Assembly: GCA_022824945.1 (NCBI GenBank)
Contig: JAJDYX010000015.1
Span: 62,001 to 126,000 of the forward strand
From: Candidatus Latescibacterota bacterium
GTDB taxonomy: Bacteria > Latescibacterota > UBA2968
DNA length: 64,000 bases
Direction: 5' to 3'
In this document: in pieces, positions 22,705 through 31,054 of the stretch
How positions within the stretch are numbered: position 1 is the stretch's first letter
Layout: each line of letters opens with the position of its first letter
The notes under the pieces: generated by a model
Database searches by the model: none
Told to the model about the DNA's origin: nothing
What the model saw: only the letters and a program-made list of their open reading frames with translations
Program-made: the position numbers and the translations under genes

Positions 22705-25419
22705 ATGCCGCTACTCAACGTCGAAAACGCCCGTGAAAACCTCAGCCGCTATCCCTGGGCGCAGGCCATCCTCGAAAGCTGGAAACAGCAGGTCGCCCAC
22801 CTCATGGACCAGAACCGCGACTTTATCGACGCCATGATGCCCGAACTCACCCCCTGGCCCGAATACGGCCAGAACTGTCCCGTCTGCGTCAACCACCTCT
22901 CCTCCATGGGTGAAACCGGCCTGTACGAATGGGATCCCACCGATCCAGACAGGCTCATCTGCAAATACTGTAAAACCGAGTACCCTAACGCCAACTATCC
23001 CGAAACCGGCAGCATCACCGCGCCCAGAATGAACCAGACCTTCACCTTCTACCTCACCGACGAAGAACGCGCCCACCCCGAAGACAAATCGGGCAAACAC
23101 GCCTTCAAATGGGTCAACTGGCCCGTACATACGAGCTGGACCGGCATCATCCGCACAAAAAAAAGCCGCTGGATCTTTGAACAAATGCTACCACTTGCCA
23201 AATTATACGCCCTCACAGATGACGTATTATACGCCCAGTGGTGCGCCTATATCATGGACTGCATGGCGCGGCGATACCCCAACTGGCTCTTCCACTCCTA
23301 CGACGGCACCATAGCGGATTGCCCGCCAGCCGAAGCCGCCATCTCCCTGGGCAAATATCCTCGCGCCGGGCGTTTTCCAGTCGAAACCATCATCACCGCC
23401 TTTGAGGGCCGCCATCGCGAAGGCGACCATGCAGTGCTCAACAACGGCTTCTGGGGCGCCGGACGCTTTGGCTGCAGCGGCTCTGACGGCGGAGCCATTC
23501 TCCAGGTCACCCTATCCTACGATCTCATTCGAACTGCCCAGTATCCAGATGGCTCTCCCGTCCTCACACCCAAAATGGATCAACGCATCGTCAACGACCT
23601 CATCCTACCCGGCTGTGCAGACACCGAAAACTGGCGCGAAATCAACAATAAATGCGGTCCCGGCCGCGCACTGAGCGCCGCCGTCGGCATACTCTTCAAC
23701 AAACCACAAAGCGTGCGCCGCGCCATCGAAGGCCTTGAAACCCTCCTCAAAGATGCCTTTCACTTCGACGGCTTCTGCACCGAATCTCCCGCCTATTCCG
23801 CCATGCACCTCAACCTGTTGCGCGACATACCAGAACTGCTCGCTGGATACTCCGATCCCGACGGCTACGAACCCGAAACCGGTCCACCCCTCAAAAACCT
23901 GGATCCCTTTCAGCACTTCGACCGTTACCGCCTGGCTCTGGAAAGCATGGTCCGCATGCTCGACCCGAACCTGCAAGATCCCGTCATCGGAGACAGCCGA
24001 GAAGGCCGAAGCATCGACCCCATCTACGCCGAAATTTTGACCGCCCACTACGGCAATCGCTACGCCGGCCTGCTGGAAAAATCGCAGAACGCCCCACTCT
24101 CACAAAAGGGCGACGAATACGCCCTCTGGCACCGGGATCCCGATCTAACAGCGGAACAGGACACCGACCTACCCCACCACACCGAATGGTTCCCCGGCTG
24201 GCACGTCGCTGTCCTGCGCGGCGGAAACCCGAAAGGCCACACCGCCTTCTACTTCAACGGTTATGGCTATGGCGGCCATCGCCACTACGACAGCCTGGGC
24301 ATCATCTACATCGCCCAGGGGCGAGAAATGGCCGCAGACCGGGGTTATATCTGGGACGACCCCAGAAATGCCTGGACCAAAAGCACCCTCTCCCACAACA
24401 TCGTCACCGTTGACGGCCAAAACCAGAACGGCAACCCAAAACCCGCCACCCTACAACTCTTCGGCACGGGTGCAGGCGTCGAAATCGTCCAGGCATCCGC
24501 TACGCCTTACGAGCAGTGCGACCTCTACCAGCGCACCTGCGCGCTCATCCAGATCCCCGGCGAACAGACCTACGCCATCGACTTCTTCCGAATAAACGGA
24601 GGCAACCTCCACCAGTATGGCTTCCACTGCAACGGGCATCTCACGGACATTCGCGGTGCCGATCCTCAACCTATTGAGGAACAAATCGAATGGCTCGACA
24701 ACATCCGCGCCGACCATCCCCAAACGCCCTTCACTGCCACATGGCAAAACCAGGACCTGCGAATGGACCTCACCCTGCTCAACCCCATCCATCGCCTCCT
24801 GCTCGCAGACGCGCCCGGCTGGCGCTCAGACCTGGGTGACCAGCTCAACGCCTCACCCGTCCAGCAAATCCTGGCCGAACGCAAAAACGACGCGAACACA
24901 AATAGCCAGTACGCCGCCATCATCGCACCCTACACCGACACATCACCCATCCATTCCGCGCACCTGATCCTGAACAACCCCGACACCAGCGCCATGGCAA
25001 TAGCCGTAAAACGCGATGGCTGTACCGACTACATCCTCTCAGCCCCCGAAGGTACAACCCACGACCTCGGACCCATCTCCATCACAGGCCAATTCGCTTA
25101 TGCCTCCATCGACAATCAGGGCAATCTCCAGCGGGCTTATCTGCTCTGCGGCACCGAACTCCGCTGCGGCAGTCACATTCTCACCTGCCCTCAGGCACAG
25201 ACCCCACTCGACGTCACCTCAGTTGACAATCGCACCTATCATATATCGCAAACCCTGCCTGATCCCGACGCCCTATCCGGAACCTATCTCCTGTGCGCAG
25301 ACACCGGCTACGAAATCGAATCCGCCTCGGAAAAAACCATCACCGTACGGGATTATCCCGCCACCGCGTGCGACCACATTATTCTCCTCAACGCCGCAAC
25401 CTTAAATTCTGCGATCTAA
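22705..25419 (+). CDS. Heparinase II/III family polysaccharide lyase
   Basis: A 904-residue protein with the alpha-toroid plus beta-sandwich plan of heparinase II/III and alginate-lyase-like enzymes. The helical domain contains DGFCTESPAYSAMHL near 380-394, with the catalytic-region Tyr. The second domain begins with the family motif YGYGGHRHYDSLG near 518-530, whose His, Tyr and Asp mark the active site and metal site. A CxxC...CxxC cluster near 55-95 (CPVC and CKYC) suggests a structural zinc. No signal peptide is visible, so export is uncertain. The ATG at 22705 has AGGAG 6 bases upstream; the longer frame from 22606 lacks one. Its end overlaps coaX by 18 bases, tail to tail. Confidence 0.8.
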   Translation: MPLLNVENARENLSRYPWAQAILESWKQQVAHLMDQNRDFIDAMMPELTPWPEYGQNCPVCVNHLSSMGETGLYEWDPTDPDRLICKYCKTEYPNANYPETGSITAPRMNQTFTFYLTDEERAHPEDKSGKHAFKWVNWPVHTSWTGIIRTKKSRWIFEQMLPLAKLYALTDDVLYAQWCAYIMDCMARRYPNWLFHSYDGTIADCPPAEAAISLGKYPRAGRFPVETIITAFEGRHREGDHAVLNNGFWGAGRFGCSGSDGGAILQVTLSYDLIRTAQYPDGSPVLTPKMDQRIVNDLILPGCADTENWREINNKCGPGRALSAAVGILFNKPQSVRRAIEGLETLLKDAFHFDGFCTESPAYSAMHLNLLRDIPELLAGYSDPDGYEPETGPPLKNLDPFQHFDRYRLALESMVRMLDPNLQDPVIGDSREGRSIDPIYAEILTAHYGNRYAGLLEKSQNAPLSQKGDEYALWHRDPDLTAEQDTDLPHHTEWFPGWHVAVLRGGNPKGHTAFYFNGYGYGGHRHYDSLGIIYIAQGREMAADRGYIWDDPRNAWTKSTLSHNIVTVDGQNQNGNPKPATLQLFGTGAGVEIVQASATPYEQCDLYQRTCALIQIPGEQTYAIDFFRINGGNLHQYGFHCNGHLTDIRGADPQPIEEQIEWLDNIRADHPQTPFTATWQNQDLRMDLTLLNPIHRLLLADAPGWRSDLGDQLNASPVQQILAERKNDANTNSQYAAIIAPYTDTSPIHSAHLILNNPDTSAMAIAVKRDGCTDYILSAPEGTTHDLGPISITGQFAYASIDNQGNLQRAYLLCGTELRCGSHILTCPQAQTPLDVTSVDNRTYHISQTLPDPDALSGTYLLCADTGYEIESASEKTITVRDYPATACDHIILLNAATLNSAI

Positions 25420-26148
25420 CGAAACCAGCGCACGCATGACCAAATCTGGCTCCACGCGATGAGGAAATTTCACAAAAGGCGCAATCAACTCGGCATCGCC
25501 CCCAGTCAAAACAAGCGTCGCCCGCCCATCCGGAACCAACTCACTAAACAATCGCTCTACGGCACCAGCAGCCCCATAAACAATACCCGCCCGGATACAA
25601 GATGTCGTATCCGTCCCAACAGCCGAATCAGGCAGTTGAAGTGCCACATGGGGAAGCAAACTCGTCTCATCGTGCAAAGCACGCAACCCCATACCCAAAC
25701 CGGGCGCAATCGTCCCCCCGCGAAAAACACCATCTGCCGTCACCAGATCCACAGTCAGCGCAGATCCAAAAGCGGCGACCACCACACTTCCCGCGCAAAC
25801 GCGAAACGCCTCGCTCGCCTGCAATAACCGATCGATACCAACATGGTCGGGACGGGACACAGCGACATCAATCCCCAGATCCATCTCTGTATCAACCACC
25901 TGCGGCGCTATAGCCCATACCGTCTGAACCGCTTTGTAGATCATCTCATCTGCGCCGCGCACCACAGAAGCAACCAAACACCGGTCGGGCGTCCCTCTCG
26001 GGGCAAAACGCGATTCAAGAACATTCACGACCTGTGTCGCATCTTGGACTCCGCTAATAGACACACGCGCAATCAGACGGTCGTCATCGTATAACGCCGC
26101 CTTCAAACGCGAATTGCCCACATCAAAAATTAGCAGCTTTCGTCCCAT
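25402..26148 (-). CDS. coaX: Type III pantothenate kinase
   Basis: A 248-residue kinase that phosphorylates pantothenate in the first step of coenzyme A synthesis. The phosphate-binding start LLIFDVGNSRLKAALY is at residues 4-19. DHVGIDRLLQASEAF near 102-116 carries the G-x-D-R pantothenate motif. GSALTVDLVTADGVFRGGTI follows with the catalytic and metal aspartate. GIVYGAAGAVERL near 188-200 is also typical. Length fits CoaX. No birA or other CoA gene is adjacent. It may share a promoter region with sequence that carries the palindromic repeat just upstream of its start. Confidence 0.9.
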   Translation of the reverse strand: MGRKLLIFDVGNSRLKAALYDDDRLIARVSISGVQDATQVVNVLESRFAPRGTPDRCLVASVVRGADEMIYKAVQTVWAIAPQVVDTEMDLGIDVAVSRPDHVGIDRLLQASEAFRVCAGSVVVAAFGSALTVDLVTADGVFRGGTIAPGLGMGLRALHDETSLLPHVALQLPDSAVGTDTTSCIRAGIVYGAAGAVERLFSELVPDGRATLVLTGGDAELIAPFVKFPHRVEPDLVMRALVSLDRRI

Positions 26149-26197
26149 AGTTCAGTTGTCAGTGGTTAGTAGTTAGTAGGCAGGGGCCGCGATGACA

Positions 26198-26215
26198 GGC
26201 GAGGCATGCCTCGCC
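26198..26215. repeat. Perfect 18-base palindrome, probable dispersed repeat
   Basis: GGCGAGGCATGCCTCGCC is a perfect palindrome between coaX and malate synthase, followed by CCTAC. Similar GTAGGGGC-type palindromes are dispersed in the intergenic DNA of several bacterial phyla. It can fold as a hairpin on either strand. Confidence 0.7.
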
Positions 26216-26221
26216 CCTACA

Positions 26222-26251
26222 CATCTGCGTTCATCTGCGCTCATCTGCGGA
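26222..26251. repeat. Three 10-base repeats overlapping the malate synthase stop
   Basis: ATCTGCG(T/C)TC recurs at 10-base intervals starting at 26223, 26233 and 26243. On the minus strand it reads GCAGATGA(A/G)C, a common dispersed intergenic motif. It supplies the last codons and stop of the malate synthase gene. Confidence 0.75.
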
Positions 26252-28411
26252 TCCCTTCACCTCCCGCCGCCGCGTATGTAAAACCAATTCAGTATATCCA
26301 TTGGGCACTTCGCGGCCCTTGAAAACCAGATCAAGCGCCGCTTGAAACGCAATACTATCATCAAAATTTGGAGCCATATTGCGATACGCCGCATCGCCCG
26401 CATTCTGCCTATCTACAACCGCGGCCATCTTCTCAAACGTCTCGCGAACTTGCTCTGCACTCACAATCCCGTGATGCAGCCAGTTGGCGATATGCTGGCT
26501 CGAAATACGCAATGTCGCGCGATCTTCCATCAGGCCCACATCGTGAATATCGGGCACCTTAGAACATCCAACGCCCTGATCAACCCAGCGCACCACATAG
26601 CCCAAAATACCCTGCGCATTATTGTCCAATTCCTGCACAATCTCCTCATCCGTCAGATCTCTATCCAGCAAAGGCGGCGTCAAAATCGCATCCAGACTCG
26701 CGCGTTCTCGCCTTGCGAGTTCTGCCTGCCGCGCCGAAACATTCACCTGATGATAGTGCATCGCGTGCAATGTGGCCGCCGTCGGCGAAGGAACCCACGC
26801 AGTAGTCGCTCCCGCTTCGGGATGATTCATCTTCGTCTCCACCATCTCCCGCATCGCATCGGGCATCGCCCACATACCCTTGCCAATTTGCCCTTTGCCG
26901 ATCAACCCCGTCTCAATACCCACATCCACATTCCAATCCTCATAAGCCGCCAACCACGGCTGCGCCTTAATTTCATTCTTCGGAAGCATAGCACCGGCTT
27001 CCATACTCGTGTGCATCTCATCACCCGTGCGATCCAAAAATCCCGTATTGATAAAAATGACGCGCTCTCGGGCTTCCCACATGGCGCGCTTCAAATTGAC
27101 AGTCGTGCGCCGTTCTTCATCCATAATCCCGATCTTCAGCGTATTGCGCGCAAGTCCCAAAACATCTTCCACGCGCCCGAATAATTCTACCGTCGCCGCC
27201 ACCTCCTCAGGCCCATGCATCTTGGGCTTTACAATATACACGCTACCCGAGCGGCTATTTTGAAACACGCCATTGCCATTCAAATCGTGAATAGCCGCCA
27301 GCGACGTTACCATCGCATCCAAAAACCCTTCGGGAATCGCCTCTCCATCGGCAGTCGTCACCGCATCGGTGTACATGTGAATACCCACATTTCGCACCAG
27401 CAGCGTGCTTCGCCCCGGCAATGTCAACGCACCGCCATCCGGACGGATATACGTTCTATCGGGATTCAATTTGCGATTCAGGGGTCGTCCATTCTTTTCA
27501 AAAGTCGTCTCCAGCGTGCCCTTCATTAAACCGCACCAGTTGCGATACACGCGCACCTTATCCGCGGCATCCACGGCAGATACGGAATCCTCGCAATCCT
27601 GAATCGTGGTAATTGCTGATTCCAGCACCACATCTTTCACCCCCGCCGGATGGTCTTTGCCTATGGGATGGTCTGGATCAATCTGAATCTCAATATGCAA
27701 CCCATTATGCGCCAACAACACGCTGGTCAATTCTCCATCTCGCTCCGCATAGCCCACAAACTGACTCGGATCTGACAGCCCTGTATCCCGACCATCAACC
27801 TCTGCGACGAGCACCTTCTGCTCGCCCTCTTCACGCACGGCAAACGCCGTCACTGCTGCGTAAGACCCACTCGAAAGCGGCACAGTCTCATCCAAAAATT
27901 CATTCGCACTGGCAATCACCTTCTCGCCGCGCACGGGATTATACGCCGTACCCTTATCCGCACCATCATCCTCCGAAATCACATCTGTCCCATACAGCGC
28001 ATCGTACAGACTGCCCCAACGCGCATTGGCCGCATTCAAGCAATAACGCGCATTATCCACCGGCACGACCAACTGCGGTCCGGCCACTGTCGCAACCTCT
28101 GGATCAACCCCATTAGTCAACACCTGAAAATGATCCCCTTCGGGCAATAAATACCCGATCTCCTGCAAAAATGCCCTGTACGCTTCCCCATCAATAGATT
28201 CGCGCCTCTCGTGCCAGGCATCGATCTTAGCCTGCAAAACATCGCGTTTCTCCAATAAACGCCGGTTCTCCGGTCCCAGATCTCTTAAAATCTCTTCCAA
28301 CCCCTGCCAAAAAGCCTCTGCATCCACGCCCGTATCGGGCGCGATTTCGTCTTTGACCAATGCGTAGAGCGCGGCATCTACATTCAATTCTCCAACAGCT
28401 ATCCTGCTCAT
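26231..28411 (-). CDS. glcB: Malate synthase G
   Basis: A 726-residue malate synthase G, full length. It condenses glyoxylate with acetyl-CoA in the glyoxylate cycle. Typical stretches include [11 protein letters not shown] near 195, [16 protein letters not shown] near 255-270, [10 protein letters not shown] near 288-297 (catalytic acid region), RSVGxH-like [30 protein letters not shown] near 405-420 and [16 protein letters not shown] near 460-475. The start at 28411 (MSRIAVGEL) is chosen from homology. The tail GSADERR is encoded by a dispersed repeat. No isocitrate lyase or glycolate oxidase gene is in the window. Confidence 0.95.
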   Translation of the reverse strand: MSRIAVGELNVDAALYALVKDEIAPDTGVDAEAFWQGLEEILRDLGPENRRLLEKRDVLQAKIDAWHERRESIDGEAYRAFLQEIGYLLPEGDHFQVLTNGVDPEVATVAGPQLVVPVDNARYCLNAANARWGSLYDALYGTDVISEDDGADKGTAYNPVRGEKVIASANEFLDETVPLSSGSYAAVTAFAVREEGEQKVLVAEVDGRDTGLSDPSQFVGYAERDGELTSVLLAHNGLHIEIQIDPDHPIGKDHPAGVKDVVLESAITTIQDCEDSVSAVDAADKVRVYRNWCGLMKGTLETTFEKNGRPLNRKLNPDRTYIRPDGGALTLPGRSTLLVRNVGIHMYTDAVTTADGEAIPEGFLDAMVTSLAAIHDLNGNGVFQNSRSGSVYIVKPKMHGPEEVAATVELFGRVEDVLGLARNTLKIGIMDEERRTTVNLKRAMWEARERVIFINTGFLDRTGDEMHTSMEAGAMLPKNEIKAQPWLAAYEDWNVDVGIETGLIGKGQIGKGMWAMPDAMREMVETKMNHPEAGATTAWVPSPTAATLHAMHYHQVNVSARQAELARRERASLDAILTPPLLDRDLTDEEIVQELDNNAQGILGYVVRWVDQGVGCSKVPDIHDVGLMEDRATLRISSQHIANWLHHGIVSAEQVRETFEKMAAVVDRQNAGDAAYRNMAPNFDDSIAFQAALDLVFKGREVPNGYTELVLHTRRREVKGSADERR

Positions 28412-28502
28412 ATACCACTCCTTTAGAAACAAGTAAGAAGTTAGAAGTCCACCCAACACACCCCCAGAGCGGGTGCTTCTTCACACTTCAACCTTCACAC
28501 TT

Positions 28503-29342
28503 CTAAGTATATCCACCTTTGCCCAACAAAATATGCGCCTCCTCGTCATCGCCCTCTAAAATCGCCTGCGTCAACCCGTCATCTGGAGGCGGTCCCCCGT
28601 GGGGTGATCGGCGCAGCCAGGTGGGCGTATAACTCAAAATCAACATCCTGCGCTTTGTTCTCAACGTCGGCAATCCGCGATGCCACAGATTGCTGTGAAT
28701 CAACACGCCGCCCCCGGCCTTCACGCGAACCACAAGCTCACCCTCAACCGGCTCATAAACATCGGGAGGCGGTGCTCTATCCAACCAATTGTGCGACCCC
28801 GGCACAATTCCCACAGCTCCCGTATCATCATTCAAATCATCCAGATAAATCAGGGCATCCAACCCATGTGGTCTGGAAAACCACGGCGGTAAAGGATTGG
28901 AAACCACGCGCAAATGCTGGTGCCATGGGGTCTGATGAGGCGTCGCAGCCGGATAACTGATCCGCGCGCTCAGCCCCCGAAGCCTGACCAGCGGTCCCAT
29001 CATCGCACGCGCCACTGATAGTACAGGAGGAAATTTCAACAAACCCAAAAACACCGGATCTTTGTCCATCAAATGCCGCGGGATACGCCCCCAGGACCGC
29101 TTTCCAGTATCTCGAAACGCGCCCGATTCCCGATCCTCCAACCGATCCAGCGCGTCTTGCAATGCTTTCAAATCCTCACCCGCAAACAATTCCTCCCGCA
29201 CCAGATACCCTTCCCGATCAAATTGCTGCAACTCCTCTGCTGATGCACAAACATCTACTTCGTAATGGTGATCTGATCCGCGGGTATTGGGACTGAGAAC
29301 CGTATAAGACACTGTGCAATTCTGTTCAAAAGTGCGATCCAT
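28503..29342 (-). CDS. Phytanoyl-CoA dioxygenase family protein with HxH site
   Basis: A 279-residue PhyH-type protein with a double-stranded beta-helix. It begins with a helical lead (EELQQFDREGYLVREELF). The usual iron ligands are H-x-D and a distal His. Here the first motif reads TPWHQHLRV (near residue 140), with His where Asp is expected. The distal His in NLWHRGLPT and a downstream Arg in TKRRMLIL, for 2-oxoglutarate, remain. It may therefore be an oxygenase with altered metal binding, a halogenase-like enzyme or an inactive form. It lies 9 bases after the DUF4038 gene and is probably co-transcribed with it. The substrate is unknown. Confidence 0.8.
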   Translation of the reverse strand: MDRTFEQNCTVSYTVLSPNTRGSDHHYEVDVCASAEELQQFDREGYLVREELFAGEDLKALQDALDRLEDRESGAFRDTGKRSWGRIPRHLMDKDPVFLGLLKFPPVLSVARAMMGPLVRLRGLSARISYPAATPHQTPWHQHLRVVSNPLPPWFSRPHGLDALIYLDDLNDDTGAVGIVPGSHNWLDRAPPPDVYEPVEGELVVRVKAGGGVLIHSNLWHRGLPTLRTKRRMLILSYTPTWLRRSPHGGPPPDDGLTQAILEGDDEEAHILLGKGGYT

Positions 29343-29351
29343 ATCATCTCC

Positions 29352-30956
29352 TCATGCCAAAACCAGAAGCCAATCGCCATCTCCCGGTGCTTCGTAAACG
29401 CGCCTACCGTCGGCCTCGCGCACTACTGCTGCTTCCACATCGCCATCGCGCGGATTGTACCAGATACCCCGAAGCTGTGGTGACAGCCCCGCCATCTTCA
29501 CCACCACTGCCTCGCCCTGTGGTGTATAGGCAACCACGAGATCGTTTGCCACAGATTTAGAAATCAAAATGTGTTTGTGTACATCTCGCTCGCCGGGCTG
29601 GACGTCCAACAACTCTGGGGACGGACGCAGCGTCCACCACCCGATCGCATCGAATGCATCGACGAGATAGCGCACTTGCTCTGCGCCATCCATCAGCAGC
29701 GCATCATGCCAGGGCAGAGGCGTTCCCGAATAGGGATGGTCAACGGGTGGCCTGCTGCCATCGTCCCATCCCCACACGCCGTGCCCCCCATAAGTCACGC
29801 CAGCGGTTGGCGCGTTGAGCAGGCTCCAGTACATCGCCCTCCTCACCGACGCTGCATCGTGTGGTCGCTTTGAATGATAGGCCACATGATTTTCATAGGA
29901 AGGCTCCATGTTAATATAAAATTGGCGCGGTGTCATTTTCCAATCTTCCGCAGGCGGCCCCGTCACAATCCACTGCAAAGTCTCGTCGTTGTCGCCATGC
30001 CCGCTTTGATAACCCACCACATCGAGCCAATTTTCAGACCGAAATTCATCAGTCGGAAACCGCCGCCCCGAACTGTGCATCGCCACAGGCGCGTGAGGAC
30101 CTTTTCCGAAAACTGCGCGACCAACGCGCTGCCATCGCTCGGCATTCTCACCATCGTAATTGCCATCCCCACCCAGAATCCACACCACGGGATAACACGC
30201 CCAGCGCGCGACCATATATTCAGCCAGCAGAATCATCTGGTCCTCTGACAACGAGACGCCCGGACTCTTTTCCGGATGATTGCGCCCTCCCAGTGCCCAC
30301 AACATCACGGGCGCATTGACCAAACCCGCCTGAAAAGTCATCTCCATCCAGTCATCCAACCGCTGAAAAAAAGCCGGATTTATTGCGATCTCTTCCATCC
30401 CAGAAAACGCCAGATTGCCCTCGATATCCCCATCTGGAGCCGCCCGCCACTGCGTAGCCACCCATTGCACGGTATTAAACCCCTGCCGCACGCGCTCACT
30501 GAGATAATAGCGCCATTCATCTCGCGTCGCCCGCAAACACCCATTCCACGCCGTATCTGCCATATAAAAAAACGGTTTCTCATCCGCATAAACAAAATGT
30601 CGCCTGTTTGCGGACAGCGCGATGGGACCGTGTACATCAAATTCACTGCTCGTCTGCGATGGCCCACACGCAAAACGCCCCTCGCGATTGTGCAATCCCG
30701 CATTTTCCGCATCTGAAAAAAACGTCGCATACGACCACTCGCCCTCTTCATCTGGACAAAAACGCACGCGCCATTGCCGCCCGCCATCCCAGAATCCCAT
30801 CACATTGTAAATCGATCCAAACGGCGATGTAAACACCACCTGCAATGCCGCTTCACGAATGGGATTCCCGTAATCTTTATCACTCTCGAAATCGATCTCA
30901 ATGCGTCCCCATTTTGTCACAACTGACTCACGACCATTTTGGTCTATTTCACTCAT
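29352..30956 (-). CDS. DUF5060/DUF4038 glycoside hydrolase-like protein
   Basis: A 534-residue protein with the domain order seen in apiosidase-like and endoglucanase-like proteins. An N-terminal DUF5060 sandwich (about 10-95, with VVFTSPFGS and VRFCPDEEGEWSY) is followed by a DUF4038 TIM barrel (about 110-430, with FFYMADTAWNG, GFNTVQW and MEPSYENH). The end is a beta-sandwich resembling a collagen- or carbohydrate-binding domain. NMEPSYEN likely contains a catalytic Glu. There is no signal peptide, so it may act inside the cell on an imported saccharide. It lies 68 bases after the glycogen debranching gene and 9 bases before the PhyH gene. ATG at 30956 is preferred over 30965, with modest support. 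Confidence 0.8.
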   Translation of the reverse strand: MSEIDQNGRESVVTKWGRIEIDFESDKDYGNPIREAALQVVFTSPFGSIYNVMGFWDGGRQWRVRFCPDEEGEWSYATFFSDAENAGLHNREGRFACGPSQTSSEFDVHGPIALSANRRHFVYADEKPFFYMADTAWNGCLRATRDEWRYYLSERVRQGFNTVQWVATQWRAAPDGDIEGNLAFSGMEEIAINPAFFQRLDDWMEMTFQAGLVNAPVMLWALGGRNHPEKSPGVSLSEDQMILLAEYMVARWACYPVVWILGGDGNYDGENAERWQRVGRAVFGKGPHAPVAMHSSGRRFPTDEFRSENWLDVVGYQSGHGDNDETLQWIVTGPPAEDWKMTPRQFYINMEPSYENHVAYHSKRPHDAASVRRAMYWSLLNAPTAGVTYGGHGVWGWDDGSRPPVDHPYSGTPLPWHDALLMDGAEQVRYLVDAFDAIGWWTLRPSPELLDVQPGERDVHKHILISKSVANDLVVAYTPQGEAVVVKMAGLSPQLRGIWYNPRDGDVEAAVVREADGRRVYEAPGDGDWLLVLA

Positions 30957-31022
30957 ATTTTTCATAATCCTCGCTCAAATCTAACCGATATGCCTTCTTG
31001 TCAAATTGTTGATCCAGCACAG

Positions 31023-31054
31023 TTCATCTGCGTCCATCCCTGTTTTCACAGGGA
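31023..31054. repeat. Dispersed repeat and hairpin forming the end of the debranching gene
   Basis: TTCATCTGCG at 31023-31032 matches the motif at 26222-26251, and TCCCTGT-TTTC-ACAGGGA (31037-31054) is a perfect 7-base stem. On the minus strand the segment encodes the last residues, ENRDGRR, and the stop of the debranching enzyme. Confidence 0.65.

Noticed and set aside
26342-27184. Plus-strand 280-codon frame
   Set aside because: It is antisense to malate synthase G and has shadow composition (His, Ile and Arg rich).
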